A DNA stretch of 64,000 nucleotides from Mucilaginibacter terrae (GCF_031951985.1 NZ_JAVLVU010000001.1:1550001-1614000); one strand, 5' to 3'; numbered from the stretch's first letter, positions 54,801-64,000 are shown. A program made the numbers and translations. Notes: generated by a model not told the origin, from the sequence alone.

Positions 54801-55947
54801 CATACGTACCGATATTGGCGAAAAACTATTTGAGAAATACTACCAGGTTAAAGATGGCAATTCGCTAAAAACAGGCTTCGGCATAGGCCTTTATCTGGTT
54901 AAAACATTTATTGATAACCACGGTGGCTCTATTGATTATACCAGCCAGCAGGGACGTGGTACCGTGTTTACGCTCAGTTTACCTAAAAACTCGCATCAGC
55001 TTAATCATTCGGCCATTACCATTGAAAATGAGCCGCTACTTGAACATAATTTTGAAATAATTGACCCTGATGATTTTCACAACAGTACACCACAAACAGA
55101 AGCAGGCCAACTTGAACTGCTGATTTCGGAAAAGCAAACCATACTGGTAATTGATGATAATACCGAGATAAGTAACTATATAAGGCAAATATTTTCGCTT
55201 GAATTTACGGTTTACCAGGCCGACAATGGTAATGCAGGTTTAGAGATGATACGTAAGCACCTGCCCGATATTATTATTTGCGATATTGTGATGCCGGGCA
55301 TAAATGGTTTGGATTTATGCCAGATGGTTAAGAGCGATTCGGCAACAAGCCATATCCCTATCATTTTATTAACTGGCGAAACAGCCCCCGACCTGCGAAT
55401 TAAGGGCCTTGAAGAAGGCGCTGTTGACTTTATTAGCAAACCATTTGATAAAGAACTGCTTGTAGCCCGGGTAAGAGGAATTATGAAGAACAAAAAAGAA
55501 CTTCAGAATTACTTTTACAACGAAGTTACCCTCAAAGGCAAAAGCCAAAACCTTTCAAACGAGCATAAAGACTTTTTATACCGCTGCATTGAAGTAATAG
55601 AAAACTCATTAAACGATCCTGCCTTTGAAATAAATGTAATTGCCGACAAGCTTGGCATGAGCCACTCTAACCTGTATAAACGTGTAAAAACGATTACCGG
55701 CTACTCTATTAATGGCTTTATACGTTTTGTACGCCTGCGTAAGGCTGCGGAAATACTCATTAACACCAACTGCAATGTAAATGAAGCTGCGTTTAGGGTT
55801 GGGTATAGTGACATGAAATATTTCAGGGAACACTTTAACAAGCAATTTAACCTAAACCCATCGGAGTTTATTAAAAGGCACCGCAGTGCTTTCCAAAAAT
55901 CATATAAACTCAATACTAAAGATTCCAGGTTTAAGGCAATTGATTAA
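51853..55947 (+). CDS. Hybrid two-component system (HTCS) regulator
   Basis: 1364 residues. A signal/membrane segment (about 8-28) is followed by a periplasmic sensor of two beta-propellers built from Reg_prop repeats (about 35-690; e.g. DKYGFIWIGTYDGLNRYDG, DGHIWVGANNGLYIYN, NLWIGTDGNGMDYW), a Y_Y_Y domain (about 700-770), a membrane helix (about 777-797), HisKA with H-box NVSHEFRTPLTLI (near 834), an ATPase domain (NLISNAVKFTPSGGS, GFGIGLYLVKTFI), a receiver (from about 1096, phosphoacceptor Asp near 1142 in IIICDIVMPG) and an AraC-type DNA-binding domain (about 1255-1350). HTCS proteins sense an oligosaccharide in the periplasm and activate the neighbouring polysaccharide locus, here the SusC-SusD-SusC genes downstream. 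The glycan is unknown. Confidence 0.96.
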   Translation: MISNFTAKLSLLLLWGIIIFFCTGQGSSFAKSSNEISIKYLGIEQGLSNNSATCITQDKYGFIWIGTYDGLNRYDGTQFKTFRTIWGDNRSLINNKVKSIIAHGNLIYIGTEKGLACFDYKDFKFHSLYFKKNGIVKKIDYNVNQLITDGKGHVYAATNEGGLLKFTEGDSVGVTLTKNADRVIEVQAITFDQNNQLCFFANGKGLGIANPLNGNSRIVNSQILSANCLTTAPDGHIWVGANNGLYIYNYVTQQITPFENPQRKLIANNISGLMRTANGEMWIATNGNGINIWNDKKQLLRHIPFGEAANSLQSGAVAGIFEDSEHRKWIATLRGGVNVIDPKTAAFKLYRHSADDRNSVSGNFIRSFCEDENHNLWIGTDGNGMDYWNTRNNTFTTYAHTPGKKTVSGNYVVSIIKDHKNQIWTATFNGGIDVFNRDKQQFKHYTCYKAGNKVEEKNFWKLFEDSKQRIWASSTWGGGVYLYNEQQDRFNLLDDKLVDMHTLYEDHTGALWGGDYTRLVKIDPWQKKHNYYNIGQPVRAIVEDGKHNLWVGTEGGGLLLFNRTSKTFKRYTEVNGLSSNAVLNILVDRHNNLWCSTHNGLSRFDPVTGKFRNFYVSDGLQSNQFLYNSALTLSSGNMVFGGIKGFNVFNPDSVENSVRQPKLRLTDFTINNIPLTETRYAKNIPLNSLTEIKIPFNEATLGIGFTALEYSFPEKISYAYYLEGWDHGWNFVGKLRTAYYSRLNEGSYLLKIKATDTDGGWETRPLIIRLIVMPPWYRTWWAYLFYVAAAAGLITAFWSYRKKQLKLTYEVLIANLQIEKEKEANERKLSFFTNVSHEFRTPLTLIINPIKDLLKQKTDPTGELNTVYKNARRLLGLVDHLLLFRKTESENTELILSKVNFNEFCREVYSCFVQQARLKKIDYTFTSGETDMPIYLDKTKMEIALFNLISNAVKFTPSGGSIALTLREDQTSVYFEIADSGVGIRTDIGEKLFEKYYQVKDGNSLKTGFGIGLYLVKTFIDNHGGSIDYTSQQGRGTVFTLSLPKNSHQLNHSAITIENEPLLEHNFEIIDPDDFHNSTPQTEAGQLELLISEKQTILVIDDNTEISNYIRQIFSLEFTVYQADNGNAGLEMIRKHLPDIIICDIVMPGINGLDLCQMVKSDSATSHIPIILLTGETAPDLRIKGLEEGAVDFISKPFDKELLVARVRGIMKNKKELQNYFYNEVTLKGKSQNLSNEHKDFLYRCIEVIENSLNDPAFEINVIADKLGMSHSNLYKRVKTITGYSINGFIRFVRLRKAAEILINTNCNVNEAAFRVGYSDMKYFREHFNKQFNLNPSEFIKRHRSAFQKSYKLNTKDSRFKAID

Positions 55948-56218
55948 CGCTTCATTCACCCTTATTATTGTACACCAACTTTCTTGATTTGGGTTTTATA
56001 TCTATATATCACCCCATAAAATATTGCCTTTTCAAGAGATATTTGAGTATTAATCGAATCATACCCCCTAAATATATGAATTGCCCCCCTACGGGTACTA
56101 TGTGCAGCTATGTACATTCGTTTACCAATTAAGCCCCGTCATTTATATGACATTAACCAATGTCGTGTTGCTTCAAGGCGGTACTTAGTTGAAAAACAAA
56201 CCAATTTATTCACTAATT
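55948..56218. other. Promoter region upstream of the second SusC gene
   Basis: 271 bp after the HTCS stop, AT-rich and expected to hold the HTCS-activated promoter. A partial -7 match TACATTCG lies near 56113; no exact TAnnTTTG was found. No clear terminator follows the HTCS gene. Confidence 0.4.
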
Positions 56219-59200
56219 ATGAGATTATTGCTTAAACCCGCAATGCTATGGGGATGGGTATGGATTTTACTATCCGCTACCATAGCAACCGCCTCTCCGG
56301 GCAAAAAATGGAACGGGGTACGTAACCGGTTAGCTAAAACCGAAGAAAAACTTTACCAGGGAACTGTATTTGACGATCAAAGCATTCCGCTACCCGGCGC
56401 ACTCGTAACCGTATCCGGAAAAAACCTTACCCGTAACACCAATCAAAAGGGATATTTTGAACTTACTGCAAGCACGGGCGATACCATTATTGTTACCGCC
56501 ATGGGTTTCAAGCCGTTTAAGTATGTTTTAAACACCGAGCAACAATTTGCCATTACGCTTGATATTGACAATCGTACTTTGCCTTTGGCACAATCATCAG
56601 TAGTACAACAAATTTATAATACCGTACCCAAAAACCTTAATATATCTTCAACCGATGCCGTTTATAATGCCGATATTATGAAATCGCCGGTTACCAGTTT
56701 CCGTAATGCTGTTACGGGGCGTTTAGCGGGATTATATACCTTGCAAACATCAGGTTTGGCTGGTGCCGATGGGGCCACACTTTCATTAAGAGGCCAAAGC
56801 CCGGTTATTATTATTGATGGTGTAGTTACCAGTCTTACCACCTTCGATTTGGAAGAAATTGAATCGGTGACGGTATTGAAAGATGCCTTGGCAACCGCCA
56901 TGCTGGGTGCGCGTGGTTCACGCGGCGCAATTGTAGTTACTACTAAAAAAGGTAGCGCCAACAAGCAACAGTTATCTTTCAGTGCTCAAACAGCTGTGCA
57001 GCAGCCTTTAACCTGGTCAAAACCACTTAATGCATACAATTACGCAACCTTACGTAACGAGGCACTTAAAAACGATGGCGTACCGGCAAACTCCGGGCTA
57101 TACTATAACCAAACCGCTTTAGATGCCTATCGCAACAACTCCGACCCGATCAACTACCCTAATGTTGATTACCGCAGAGCTATAACAAAAAACACCGCTC
57201 AATTTAACCGTTACACCTTCAGCGCAAGCGGCGGCAACAAATCGGCCAGGTATTTTGTATCAATGGAGCATGTAAACCAGGGAGGATTTTTCACCACTGT
57301 TGATTCAAACACATACAATACCAATAATAATTTCAAGAGTTATGTGATCCGCTCAAACGTTGATTTAAACATTACCAACAAGCTTTCGGGCGGTTTGTAT
57401 TTGCTTGGCCGTATACAAAACACAAACGAGCCGGGTGTAAGTTCAGGTACCATAATATCAAACCTGTTAAACACTCCTGCCAATGCTTATCCCCTGCTTA
57501 ATGCAAACAATTCATTCGGCGGTACGCAGCTATTCCAAAATAATTTATTGGCCCAAACCATAGGTTCGGGCTACCGCCAAAGGTTTTTTAGAGATGTATT
57601 GGTAAACCTCTACCTTAAACAAGACCTAAGCGATTTATTAAAAGGTTTATGGATGAAAGGTAAGGTTGCTTACAACTCAACCCTGGCCGAAGATATTAAC
57701 CGTAGCAAATCATTTGCCGTATTTCAGCAAACAGGCAACGCTTACGCGCAATTTGGCACCAACGGAACACAGGGCAACAGCAATGGTATTGCCTACCAGG
57801 GCCGTATGGATTACGAAGAGTTTTCGATAGGATACGACCGCAGCATTGACCGCCATGGCATTAACTTACTGGTATTAGCCAACCGTGATAATACTACTGA
57901 TGCCAATGATGCACAGGCCCTTCCATACACCATTATGGGCGTATCAGGCCGATTGGCCTATAATTACGATGGCAAATACATGGCCGAAGCTGCTTTTGGC
58001 TTAAACGGATCAAACCGGTACCCTCCTGCAGGCAATACTAAACTTGGCTTCTTCCCGGCTTTTGGTTTGGGTTGGAATATGGAGAAGGAAAGCTTCATGA
58101 AGCCTTTAAGTGCCATTAGCCGTTTAAAACTATTTGCAACTTATGGTACCAACGGTTGGGATAATGCCGGATACTTTATGTATTACCCACGTTATTTTGA
58201 CGGGCCATCGCCTTACTTTGGTACTGGTGCAGGTACGGTAACCTCGGTTACCGAGTGGACGTTAGCCAATCCAAACGTAACTTTTGAGAAAGTAAATAAA
58301 TTAAACATTGGTGTTAGCGGAGCGGTGCTGGACAACCGTCTATCGTTCAGCGTAGAATATTTTAACAACAAGTTTTACGACCTGATGATGCAGAGAGGCG
58401 ATAACAGCCCGTTGCTGGGCAATGTTTACCCTAATGAAAACATTGGCAAAATCCGATACTTTGGTTGGGAAGGGCAGCTTAGCTGGCAGCAAACGGTAAA
58501 TAAGTTGCAGTACTTTGTTGCCATAAATGCATCAACGGTAAACAGCAAAGTTTTATATTTTGATGAAGTGCGCAAGCCTTACCCATGGATGTACCAAACC
58601 GGCCAACCTGTTGATCAGCGTTTTGGTTACCTTGCCGATGGCTTATTCCAAAGCCAGGCCGAGGTTAACAGCAGTGCCACCACGGCAGGCTACCAGGCCC
58701 AACCCGGCGATATCAAGTACCGCGATCTTAACCGCGATGGCATAATTGACCAAAACGATGTTACGGCAATTGGCACTACCAAACCGCTTCTGTACTATGG
58801 CGTATCATTAGGTGCCAGCTTTAAAGGGTTCGATATAAGCGCACTTTTTCAGGGTGTTGAAAACCGTAATGTATACCTGAGCGGCAACAGCTACTGGGCA
58901 TTCCAAAACAACGGTACAGGTCAGGCCTATGAGCACAACCTTAACCGTTGGACACCTCAAAATGCAGCCAATGCTACTTACCCAAGGTTAAGCTACGGTG
59001 CCAACATTAATAATGATGCCCCATCATCTTTCTGGGTTCGCAGCGGCGATTATTTCCGCCTTAAAAACGTGGAGATAGGCTACAAACTGCCAACTGCTTT
59101 AGTGGGTAAAATAGGTTTAAGCTCACTTAGAGTATTTGCCAACGGTTACAACCTGTTCACGTCATCTTCATCACAGCTCGATGGTCTTTCGCCCGAGTCG

Positions 59201-59260
59201 TTTGCGGGTGGTTTCCCGGTGTTGAAACTTTACAACCTTGGCATAAATGTTAAATTTTAA
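56219..59260 (+). CDS. SusC/RagA-family TonB-linked outer-membrane protein
   Basis: 1013 residues from the ATG at 56219, which begins the signal peptide MRLLLKPAMLWGWVWILLSA; a TTG start ten codons upstream is also open. A carboxypeptidase-regulatory-like domain (about 55-125, LPGALVTVSGKNLTRNTNQKG) leads to a plug with GRLAGLYTLQTSGLAGADGATLSLRGQ, SPVIIIDGVVTS, LKDALATAMLGARGSRGAIVVTTKKG, then a barrel ending LYNLGINVKF. The usual TonB box before the plug (DEVVVVGYGT type) is replaced by LPLAQSSVVQQIYNTVPK. It should import the glycan sensed by the HTCS. It is followed by its SusD, whose true start lies 13 bp past its stop codon. Confidence 0.93.
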   Translation: MRLLLKPAMLWGWVWILLSATIATASPGKKWNGVRNRLAKTEEKLYQGTVFDDQSIPLPGALVTVSGKNLTRNTNQKGYFELTASTGDTIIVTAMGFKPFKYVLNTEQQFAITLDIDNRTLPLAQSSVVQQIYNTVPKNLNISSTDAVYNADIMKSPVTSFRNAVTGRLAGLYTLQTSGLAGADGATLSLRGQSPVIIIDGVVTSLTTFDLEEIESVTVLKDALATAMLGARGSRGAIVVTTKKGSANKQQLSFSAQTAVQQPLTWSKPLNAYNYATLRNEALKNDGVPANSGLYYNQTALDAYRNNSDPINYPNVDYRRAITKNTAQFNRYTFSASGGNKSARYFVSMEHVNQGGFFTTVDSNTYNTNNNFKSYVIRSNVDLNITNKLSGGLYLLGRIQNTNEPGVSSGTIISNLLNTPANAYPLLNANNSFGGTQLFQNNLLAQTIGSGYRQRFFRDVLVNLYLKQDLSDLLKGLWMKGKVAYNSTLAEDINRSKSFAVFQQTGNAYAQFGTNGTQGNSNGIAYQGRMDYEEFSIGYDRSIDRHGINLLVLANRDNTTDANDAQALPYTIMGVSGRLAYNYDGKYMAEAAFGLNGSNRYPPAGNTKLGFFPAFGLGWNMEKESFMKPLSAISRLKLFATYGTNGWDNAGYFMYYPRYFDGPSPYFGTGAGTVTSVTEWTLANPNVTFEKVNKLNIGVSGAVLDNRLSFSVEYFNNKFYDLMMQRGDNSPLLGNVYPNENIGKIRYFGWEGQLSWQQTVNKLQYFVAINASTVNSKVLYFDEVRKPYPWMYQTGQPVDQRFGYLADGLFQSQAEVNSSATTAGYQAQPGDIKYRDLNRDGIIDQNDVTAIGTTKPLLYYGVSLGASFKGFDISALFQGVENRNVYLSGNSYWAFQNNGTGQAYEHNLNRWTPQNAANATYPRLSYGANINNDAPSSFWVRSGDYFRLKNVEIGYKLPTALVGKIGLSSLRVFANGYNLFTSSSSQLDGLSPESFAGGFPVLKLYNLGINVKF

Positions 59261-59273
59261 AAACCTCACCTGT

Positions 59274-61013
59274 ATGAAAAAGAACTTTTACTCGATAATT
59301 TCTTTAGGATTAGGTTTGCTGATGGTTACGGCAAACTCATGCCGCAAATATGAAGAAGAGCCAAAAGACTGGTTTGGCCAGGATATGGCCTTTGATGCAG
59401 CCGACAAAAACGGCATTGTTGCCGGTTATGTGCTCAACAATATATATACTTATATACCCGATGGTTTTACCCGCATAGGCGGCGACTTTTTAGATGCCGG
59501 AACTGATGATGCATTACCGTCAACATATAACCGCCCCGTTGAATATTTTACCCGTGGTACCATTACCGCTCAAAACAACCCCGAAGAAAACCCGGGCAAT
59601 GGAACCGGACTTACTTTTTACGGCAACAGTTATTATGGTATACGCCGCGCCAACACCTTTTTGGCCAATATAGGCCAGGTGCCTGTGCTTGCACAAACCA
59701 AACAATACTGGATTACCGAAGCCCGCTTTTTACGCGCCTACTTTTATTGGGAACTGCTGAAACGCTATGGTGGTGTACCCTTACTGGGCGATAAGGTATA
59801 CGGCCTCGACGATAACATTAACCTGCCACGCAATACATTTGCCGAGGTAGTTAATTATATTGTTAGCGAGTGTGATGCTATTAAAGCCAACATGCGCCCC
59901 GACCCGGTTTCAACTTCAGATTTTGGACGGGTATCAAAAGGTGCTGCGGTAGCTCTTAAATGCCGGGTGCTGCTGTATGCCGCAAGTCCGCTGTATAATG
60001 GTGGCGGTTTTGAAACCGACCCTGTAAAAAAATCACTCACCGGCTATCCCACTGCCGACCCAACCCGCTGGCAGGCCGTTGTTAATGCCTGCACCGAGTT
60101 TCAGGCTTTAGGATATTATGCATTGGTATCAACAGGTACGCCCACGGCATTTACTTCAGTTTTCACCAACAAAATGTCTACCGAGATAATTTTTGCCAAG
60201 CAAAGTGCCAACAGTATTGGTTTAGAGAACGGTCAATCACCGGTTGGCTACATTGCCTCTAACACCAAAAGCCAGGGGCTTACCAGCCCAACCCAAAACT
60301 TGGTTGATGCCTTCCCCATGCTTAACGGTGCCAATATTACTGATGCCGGTTCGGGTTACAACCCAAGTACGCCATATGCCAACCGCGACCCACGCTTAGC
60401 TGCAACTGTATTTTTCAATGGTTCGACCTGGCTTGGCCGCGCAGTGCAACTTTACGAAGGTGGTGCCGATAAGCCTAACAACACAGCCGTATCACCGGTA
60501 CAAACCCGCACGGGCTACTATCTGCGTAAGTTCTTGGGCAACTTTACTACAGGAAATACTTATTCTAACACCAGCCATAACTTCCCTATTTTCAGGTATG
60601 CCGAAATAGTATTAAATAATGCCGAGGCTCTTAACGAAACCGGCCAAACCGAAGCTGCTGTACAACAGGTAATAGCCATAAGGCGCAGGGCAGGTTTAGC
60701 CGCCGGACCAAACAACCGATTTGGCATACCGGCAGGTATTAGCCAAGCTAACCTGCGTACGCTAATTATGAACGAGCGCCGAATTGAGTTTGCTTTTGAA
60801 GAACAACGCTTTTGGGATATACGCCGCTGGAAAACCGCCCCGCAGGTAATGACGCAAGCCCTTACCGGAGTAAGCATTACCAATGCAGCCACACCAACAT
60901 TCCAATCGTTTAACGTACTCACCCCGGTTTGGAGAGATAAGCTGTATCACATGCCTATTCCGTTTGACGAGATACTCAAAAACCCGGCACTTATACAAAA
61001 CGAGGGTTGGTAG
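59274..61013 (+). CDS. SusD/RagB-family outer-membrane glycan-binding lipoprotein
   Basis: 579 residues from the ATG at 59274 (MKKNFYSIISLGLGLLMVTANSC, lipid Cys at 23); an upstream ATG in the end of the SusC gene would add nine residues that disrupt the signal. SusD features: RRANTFLANI, FLRAYFYWELLKRYGGVPLLGDKVY, and the C-terminal NERRIEFAFEEQRFWDIRRWKTAPQVM with the SusD/RagB ending KNPALIQNEGW. It binds glycan at the cell surface over the SusC channel. It differs clearly from the alginate-locus SusD, so a different substrate is likely. Confidence 0.95.
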   Translation: MKKNFYSIISLGLGLLMVTANSCRKYEEEPKDWFGQDMAFDAADKNGIVAGYVLNNIYTYIPDGFTRIGGDFLDAGTDDALPSTYNRPVEYFTRGTITAQNNPEENPGNGTGLTFYGNSYYGIRRANTFLANIGQVPVLAQTKQYWITEARFLRAYFYWELLKRYGGVPLLGDKVYGLDDNINLPRNTFAEVVNYIVSECDAIKANMRPDPVSTSDFGRVSKGAAVALKCRVLLYAASPLYNGGGFETDPVKKSLTGYPTADPTRWQAVVNACTEFQALGYYALVSTGTPTAFTSVFTNKMSTEIIFAKQSANSIGLENGQSPVGYIASNTKSQGLTSPTQNLVDAFPMLNGANITDAGSGYNPSTPYANRDPRLAATVFFNGSTWLGRAVQLYEGGADKPNNTAVSPVQTRTGYYLRKFLGNFTTGNTYSNTSHNFPIFRYAEIVLNNAEALNETGQTEAAVQQVIAIRRRAGLAAGPNNRFGIPAGISQANLRTLIMNERRIEFAFEEQRFWDIRRWKTAPQVMTQALTGVSITNAATPTFQSFNVLTPVWRDKLYHMPIPFDEILKNPALIQNEGW

Positions 61014-61049
61014 TAAAGTAGCAGTATTCAAAATTTAAGAAAGATCACA

Positions 61050-64000
61050 ATGAAAAATATCATAAAATGGCTCATTGCTCTTTGCTGCCTGTGCAGTACC
61101 GCGGCAATGGCACAAAATAAAACGGTGTCGGGTTCGGTGGCCGATACCACCGGCGCCCCCATAGCCGGAGCCACTATAACCGAAAAGGGCCGTACCGATA
61201 ATTCTGTACAGTCAAACGCGTTGGGGCGCTTTACCCTTACCTTTAAGGGTACCGACAAGATTCTGATTATATCAATGGTAGGCTTTACCTCCCGCGAGGT
61301 AAATATGGGTAACCGCCAAAGCATCAGCATTAACCTCAAAGAATCGTCGCAAGGCTTGTCTGAAGTGGTGGTAGTGGGTTTTGGCAAACAACGTAAACTC
61401 ACCAGTACGGGTGCTATAAGCTCGGTATCGGGCGAAGATTTGCGGCAAAACCCGGCGGCCAGTATTCAAAATACCATGGCCGGAAAATTACCGGGCTTTT
61501 TCTCACAGCAGGTATCGGGCAGGCCCGGAGCCGATGGCGCCAACTTTTACATACGTGGGGTAAGTTCATTTAATACCGGTAATAACTCTCCCACTATTTA
61601 TGTTGATGATATTGAGTACACGCTTGAGCAATTTTCGAGGCTCGATCCTAATGAAATTGAATCGGTAACGGTTTTAAAGGATGCTTCGGCCACTGCCGTG
61701 TTTGGTGTACGGGGTGCAAACGGTGTAATTATAGTTACCACGCGCAGGGGTAAAATTGGTGCTCCGCAAATCACCTTCCGCGGCGAAACCAGCATACAAC
61801 AACCAACCATATTTCCTAAGTTTTTAAATGCTTATGATGCCGCAGTTTTGTACAACCAGGGCCGCAAGAATGACAACCAAACACCTTTCTTTACTGATGC
61901 CGACCTTGCTGCTTACCGCGACCATACCGACCCTTACGGACACCCGGATGTAAACTGGAAAGATGAGTTATTTAAAAAATTCAGCAGGCAGCTGCGTGGC
62001 AATTTTGATATTACCGGCGGTACTCAAAATGTGAGGTACTTCCTTTCGGCCGGCTACCTTAACCAGGATGGTATGGTTAAAGATTTTGGCAGCAAACAAG
62101 GTATAAATAACAACTACTTTAACGAGAGGTATAACTACCGTTCAAACCTCGACATAAAGATCACCAAAACTACTGATCTCCGCCTCGACCTTTCGGGAAA
62201 CATCAGCACCATTAATACGCCACAGGTAGGCAGTCCTAACGGCTGGAACGATGTGTTTGCCGATTATGGTAGTATTTGGACACTGGCACCCTGGGCATAT
62301 CCTATTTACAACCCCGATGGCTCGTTGGGCTACAGCGCATGGCAACGCAGCCCCGGCACCGGTGGCACTGTATACGATGCAAACAATATTGTGGGCCGTT
62401 TAACCTACCTGGGTTACAACCGAACATTTGAAAACAATATGAACCTGGTAAGTAATATTACCCAAAAGCTTAATTTTATCACACCCGGGCTATCATTAAA
62501 AGGCGTTTTATCATATGCCTCAAACTATAACAACCCCAACGTGAGCATGAGCGGTGGCGAATTTCCGTCGTTTATTTATAACCCAACAGCCAACACTTAC
62601 GAACCACGCAATGCCAATACCTTTAGGGTGCGCAGGCTTATACGCGGCTCAAACAACGGTAGCACCATTCGTGTGTTAACTACACAGGCATCACTTAATT
62701 ATGATAGAAGCTTTGGTTACCACCACGTATCAGGTATGGCCTTGTTTATGCAACAGTCTGATACGCGTGCAAACTCCGCCAGTACTTACAACTTTATTCC
62801 AAGCAAGTTCAGAAGCTATGTAGGCCGTTTTACCTATGACTTTAAGCAACGCTACCTTTTTGAGGTGAACGGCTCGTACAATGGGTCTGATCGTTTTTCG
62901 GAAAGCAAACGCTTCGGCTTCTTCCCTGCCGTATCGGCCGGTTGGAACATAAGCGAAGAAGAATTTTTCAAGAAGAATTTTGGTGTGGTAAGCCTGTTTA
63001 AATTGAGAGGCTCGTATGGTTTAACTGGTAATGATAAGCTGGGAGGAAATTTCAGTTACTACTACCAGCAAATTTATACATCATCTGGCAACCAGGTCTT
63101 TTTTGGTAACCCAAATCCCAACACTTCCAATGGTATTTACGAAGGAACCTTAGGCAATCTTGAGGTTGGCTGGGAAAACGAAAAGAAGTTTGACTTAGGT
63201 CTGGAAATGGGTTTCTTTAAAAATAAACTTACTGCAACCATCGACTACTTTAACAACAATCGTTACGATATTTTAACCGACCGTAGCGGCCGGGCCGACC
63301 CTCGTTTTGGTTCAGTATCGCTCACATTTGGTCAAACACTACCACCGGTAAACCTGGGTAAGGTAAATAATAAGGGTATTGAGGTTGAGCTAAATTATAA
63401 CGGCAAAGTGGGTAAAGACCTTAGCTACTCTGTTAAAGGCACCTACTCAATTGCCAAAAACAAAATCGTATTTGCAGATGAACCTACATATGCGAACGAA
63501 TATCAGGCTTACACCGGCAAAGCAATTAACACACAGCGTGTATACACCTGGATAGGTTTTTACCAGGATGCTAATGATATTGCTAACAGTGCCAAACCAG
63601 GGCAGGCTGTACGCCCCGGAGATCTTAAATACGCCGACCTGAATGGCGATGGTGTAATTAACGGGTTTGACACCAAAGTACAGGGCGATCCTAACATTCC
63701 TAATACTACCGGTGGTATAAACCTTTCGGTACGTTACAAAAACTTCAATATCGGGGCATTTTTCCAGGGAGCAATGAACTTTAACGTTCGGGGCGTTGCC
63801 GAGGCTATACAACCGTTTGGCTCTAATTTTATGGCCATCCATCAACAAGCCTGGACACCTGAATTAGGAAATAATGCCAAATTCCCGCTATTATCATTCA
63901 TTCCTGGCATTAGCGACTCAAGAGCTAACCCGTCAACTTTTTGGATGATACCGGGCGATTACATCCGCCTGAAAACAGCTGAAGTTGGATACACGCTTCC
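61050..64000 (+). CDS. Second SusC/RagA-family TonB-linked protein, partial (3' end missing)
   Basis: About 983 residues are visible before the right edge. A signal peptide ends AAMAQ (about residue 22). A carboxypeptidase-regulatory-like domain (about 25-100, VSGSVADTTGAPIAGATITEKG), a canonical TonB-box region (LSEVVVVGFGKQRKLTSTGAI), a plug with NTMAGKLPGFFSQQVSGRPGADGANFYIRG, SPTIYVDDIEY and LKDASATAVFGVRGANGVIIVTTRRG, and much of the barrel follow. It starts 36 bp after the SusD gene without a terminator, so the operon is SusC-SusD-SusC. A second SusD is expected beyond the window. The last visible residues RLKTAEVGYTLP are near the usual C-terminal end of the barrel. Confidence 0.95.
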   Translation, partial: MKNIIKWLIALCCLCSTAAMAQNKTVSGSVADTTGAPIAGATITEKGRTDNSVQSNALGRFTLTFKGTDKILIISMVGFTSREVNMGNRQSISINLKESSQGLSEVVVVGFGKQRKLTSTGAISSVSGEDLRQNPAASIQNTMAGKLPGFFSQQVSGRPGADGANFYIRGVSSFNTGNNSPTIYVDDIEYTLEQFSRLDPNEIESVTVLKDASATAVFGVRGANGVIIVTTRRGKIGAPQITFRGETSIQQPTIFPKFLNAYDAAVLYNQGRKNDNQTPFFTDADLAAYRDHTDPYGHPDVNWKDELFKKFSRQLRGNFDITGGTQNVRYFLSAGYLNQDGMVKDFGSKQGINNNYFNERYNYRSNLDIKITKTTDLRLDLSGNISTINTPQVGSPNGWNDVFADYGSIWTLAPWAYPIYNPDGSLGYSAWQRSPGTGGTVYDANNIVGRLTYLGYNRTFENNMNLVSNITQKLNFITPGLSLKGVLSYASNYNNPNVSMSGGEFPSFIYNPTANTYEPRNANTFRVRRLIRGSNNGSTIRVLTTQASLNYDRSFGYHHVSGMALFMQQSDTRANSASTYNFIPSKFRSYVGRFTYDFKQRYLFEVNGSYNGSDRFSESKRFGFFPAVSAGWNISEEEFFKKNFGVVSLFKLRGSYGLTGNDKLGGNFSYYYQQIYTSSGNQVFFGNPNPNTSNGIYEGTLGNLEVGWENEKKFDLGLEMGFFKNKLTATIDYFNNNRYDILTDRSGRADPRFGSVSLTFGQTLPPVNLGKVNNKGIEVELNYNGKVGKDLSYSVKGTYSIAKNKIVFADEPTYANEYQAYTGKAINTQRVYTWIGFYQDANDIANSAKPGQAVRPGDLKYADLNGDGVINGFDTKVQGDPNIPNTTGGINLSVRYKNFNIGAFFQGAMNFNVRGVAEAIQPFGSNFMAIHQQAWTPELGNNAKFPLLSFIPGISDSRANPSTFWMIPGDYIRLKTAEVGYTL

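Overview
The window looks like chromosome of a Bacteroidota bacterium of the Sphingobacteriaceae type, close to Mucilaginibacter or Pedobacter. This rests on the gene families present: three SusC-type TonB receptors with SusD partners, a hybrid two-component regulator, a type IX secretion sorting domain with an SprF/PorP partner, a BY-kinase exopolysaccharide locus, DUF2723, and TAnnTTTG-type promoters. No database search was possible, so names come from motifs, lengths and gene context.

Layout. (1) 1-7184, minus strand: the start of an exopolysaccharide operon, transcribed as Wza-like export lipoprotein, Wzz/BY-kinase, Wzy-like polymerase, Wzx-like flippase, then a GT4 glycosyltransferase cut by the window edge. 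A secreted beta-helix protein is divergent from it (7419-8834). (2) 8835-9584: a scar with a frameshifted XRE regulator. (3) 9585-15726: an SMR exporter with a thioester-reductase-like SDR, next to a TonB-dependent receptor / OmpR regulator / histidine kinase operon. The same 18-bp direct-repeat box lies upstream of both operons, so the two-component system probably controls itself and its neighbour. (4) 15727-17160: a second scar, where a GspE-like ATPase fragment is joined to an IS1-family transposase remnant, followed by a tRNA-Pro(UGG) with a clear promoter and terminator. (5) 17504-21968: a DUF2723 membrane protein broken by one extra A, then an orphan histidine kinase. (6) 22008-29136: a CshA-like giant adhesin with a type B sorting domain, SprF/PorP, and an OmpA/PD40 protein. 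(7) 29543-34740: proBA, a small lipoprotein coupled to a formylglycine-generating-enzyme lipoprotein, a GH25 lysozyme and a HIT protein.

(8) 34800-48614 is an alginate utilisation locus, all on the minus strand: FadR-type regulator, PL17 exolyase, KdgF cupin, exported esterase, MFS transporter, SDR (probable DEH reductase), then SusC, SusD, a SusE-like surface lipoprotein and a PL7 lyase lipoprotein. PL7 should cut alginate at the surface and SusCD import the oligomers. PL17 then gives unsaturated monomers in the periplasm, the MFS carrier brings these in, KdgF linearises them and the SDR reduces DEH to KDG. KDG kinase and KDPG aldolase are not in the window. Paired TGGTnnACCA operators sit at the start of the regulator gene.

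(9) 48722-51538: a fused FAD / Fe-S 2-hydroxyacid dehydrogenase. (10) 51853-64000: a second polysaccharide locus with an HTCS regulator followed by SusC, SusD and a second SusC that runs off the window. Its substrate cannot be told, because no degradative enzyme lies in the visible part.

Most of the window consists of known families. The parts that may be new are the shared two-component regulon, the FGE / small Cys-Cys lipoprotein pair, and the esterase-containing alginate locus.
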